Origin: Durusdinium trenchii
Lineage: Eukaryota > Sar > Dinophyceae > Suessiales > Symbiodiniaceae
DNA: 64,000 bases
Reading direction: 5' to 3'
NCBI GenBank assembly: GCA_963970005.1
Contig: CAXAMN010026683.1
Span: 458,452-522,451 of the forward strand
Both the position numbers and the translations under genes were made by a program. Below the pieces are notes generated by a model. It ran no database searches and was not told the origin of the DNA. It saw nothing but the letters and a program-made list of their open reading frames with translations. Positions 62,165 to 64,000 of the stretch are shown here, in pieces (position 1 is the first letter of the stretch; the number at the start of each line of letters is the position of its first letter).

Positions 62165-64000
62165 GACCATTCAACGGCGTCCCCGACCCACGTCATGGTT
62201 CGCAGCGATGGTTCGCAGTCGCCAAATCGTTCAGCACATCGCTCAAAATGGGCTTGATCGATGACTTTGTATACTGTATTCACTAAGTTTTGACTCACTG
62301 AACAGTTGCTTGCCTTAAACAGAGAATGGATGGCTACGCCGGCAAGCAGCAACACGGATCGCTCAAAACGGCTCCGTTTGGAGATGGGAGCGGATTCACA
62401 TCGAATGGTCTCCCTGTGGTGAAAGCCACCTGGTCTGTTGTGTGGATGTGGGAGCTGCATGTTTGACCAAGTCTTCCCATTGCCTGTAACAGTCGGTAAA
62501 CAATGATCACTGATCACTACTTTTTTTTGATGTCGGCCTGCAACCAGGCCCCATCGACCCAATCTATGAACCAATTAGCTCACAGAGTTCTTCCCTCATA
62601 CCAGCACCCGACTTCACAGGTCACGACCTGACAAGAGGGAAAGTCTCCAAAAGCTATCATTTTGGAGACCTCTAGAGTTGGGTGCTGGTAGAGAACTTCC
62701 TCAGACCTCTCAGTCGCCCTCCTGCCCCGCTCCTTCGATCCGAACCGGCGCTCCTTCGATCCGAGCGGCGATCCGAACCGCCCCGCCCGCAGGAGTCGCT
62801 GCTGCAGATGTCCGGCGGGAAGCCGTTGCGTCTCGCAGACTCCACGGTGGGGGGACTCGGTGCGACTCACTCGGGCAAAGGGTGGAGGGTCCAACGCCAC
62901 GAAGGACACGTCCAACGACACGTGCAACGAGTGGATTCACGTGGAACGACATGTGCAACGAGTGGTAAAAACGCCTAGCTGTTGGGTCTGATTCGGCGCT
63001 GCTGGTCCGAACCTCCGGCCTTTGATGTATTACAAACTGATTTCAGGGAGTGTAGATATCCACTCCTCAGTCCTCACGCGCTCTGAGCCCATTCAGCGTA
63101 TCCACTCCTGAGGCCCACATGATCGTCCAGACCCACCTCATTGGACCCCAAACGAAAGCTCTTGGGTACGTAGATCGAAGGTCAGAAAACAACGCAGAGA
63201 AGTGGGGCGTCTTCCTTCCCCCCAGTGTTTCGAACAACATCTCATTCGCTACATCAGAAGAGAGGTGCGGTTGGACTGATTGGGCAGGGATCGGCCGGAA
63301 GCACCTTGGCAATAGCCATTAACGGCGGGTCTCTTTCCAGCCATCCCCGCCGCAGCTTTGGCTCTCGCCCCATAGCTGAGATATGAATACCGAACTCACA
63401 CCACCCATGTCACAGCGCCAGGTCGTGTCACAGCTCCCAAGAAGCAACATGGCTTCATTGTGTAAAACGTCTTAGACAGGAAAGCCTCCCAAAACTAGCA
63501 CAGCTCTCAGCTAGCAACATGTCTTTGGTGGAAAGTTAACCACAAACGCTCAATAAGAAGGGCCCATAGTGGTAAGGCTTCAAGATGTTGATATTGATAT
63601 GTTTTTTTGAGGTCGCTGAATCAAGGCGCAGAAGCATGGCACAGAAGGAGGTCACTTTCTGCAGATACCCCCCCCGAGGTGAGGGCGGTGACACCACTCT
63701 GTCCAAAGGGTCCCTTCTTTCCGCAAATCTCAGATGTCCTGTAGGTGTGGAGGATGTGCTTCAGAGAACGCCCTAAGCGAACGATGCAGGGGTCTACGAT
63801 CTTGTTTCTACCCCAAAGACTGCTTGCCATTGGGCATCCCGAACCTAGCCATGTTAGCTGGCTTCAAGGCACGAAGGGAAGGGAAGAAGGGAAGGAAGGC
63901 ACGAGATAGAGGTGCTGAAGCCAGGAGAACTGTGGCAAAGAAACGGTGCTGTAGGAGCCATCTTTCCAAACGCCACCCCGGTCAGTAGTGAGGCTGGCAG
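62165..64000. other. Region without a firm gene
   Basis: Short internal repeats CTCCTTCGATCCGA at 62729-62775 and CGTGCAACGAGTGG at 62920-62965. The ORF 63734-63988 (84 codons) starts Cys-rich (MSCRCGGCASENALSERC) and ends Lys/Arg-rich; unrecognised. Confidence 0.3.
63035..63055 (+). mobile_element. MITE right-end remnant
   Basis: GATTTCAGGGAGTG followed by TA matches the right end of copies B and C. No left end is found within 150 bp. Confidence 0.5.

Overview
This window looks like intron-rich nuclear DNA of a eukaryote, most likely a dinoflagellate of the Symbiodiniaceae kind. That is an inference. It rests on the lack of operons or dense gene packing, on short exon-like ORFs that begin after AG|G and often end at a non-canonical AG|GC donor, on a single-ORF Ty1/copia element with an extra methyltransferase-like domain, and on fragments of a restriction-like-endonuclease (RLE) LINE of a type familiar from dinoflagellate genomes. 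No rRNA, tRNA, CRISPR array or prokaryotic gene was found.

Layout. Positions 0.9-4.0 kb hold a broken LINE: its C-terminal (endonuclease) part lies on the minus strand and its reverse-transcriptase part on the plus strand, back to back, the arrangement expected from a 5' inversion (twin priming). Positions 7.2-10.1 kb are AT-rich and contain a terminal-inverted-repeat element (8208-8930), a nested hairpin, a foldback and a minisatellite. Positions 12807-20948 are a complete, very young Ty1/copia retrotransposon: near-identical LTRs of 185 and 184 bp with TG...CA ends, a 5-bp target duplication GCTGG on both sides, a primer-binding site and one uninterrupted 2538-codon gag-pol ORF. Besides gag, protease, integrase, RT and RNase H, the ORF encodes a DNA-methyltransferase-like domain between protease and integrase, two RNA-polymerase-II-CTD-like heptads in a Pro-rich linker, and a C-terminal extension with two membrane segments, a coiled coil and a Cys/His cluster.

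Positions 22.6-64 kb are long stretches of apparent introns and intergenic DNA with scattered short exon-like segments, nearly all on the plus strand, many coding for acidic or Leu-rich helices. They cannot be joined into named genes by eye. Between them lie four copies and one remnant of a TA-flanked MITE family, several minisatellites and microsatellites (notably 43.5-43.8 kb and three adjacent arrays at 54.2-55.4 kb), a cluster of TTCGCGAAAG motifs, a triple hairpin at 34.9 kb and an AT-rich block at 47.4-48.9 kb.

The least conventional content is the polyprotein architecture of the copia element. Exon calls are low to moderate confidence because no transcript data or homology search was available.
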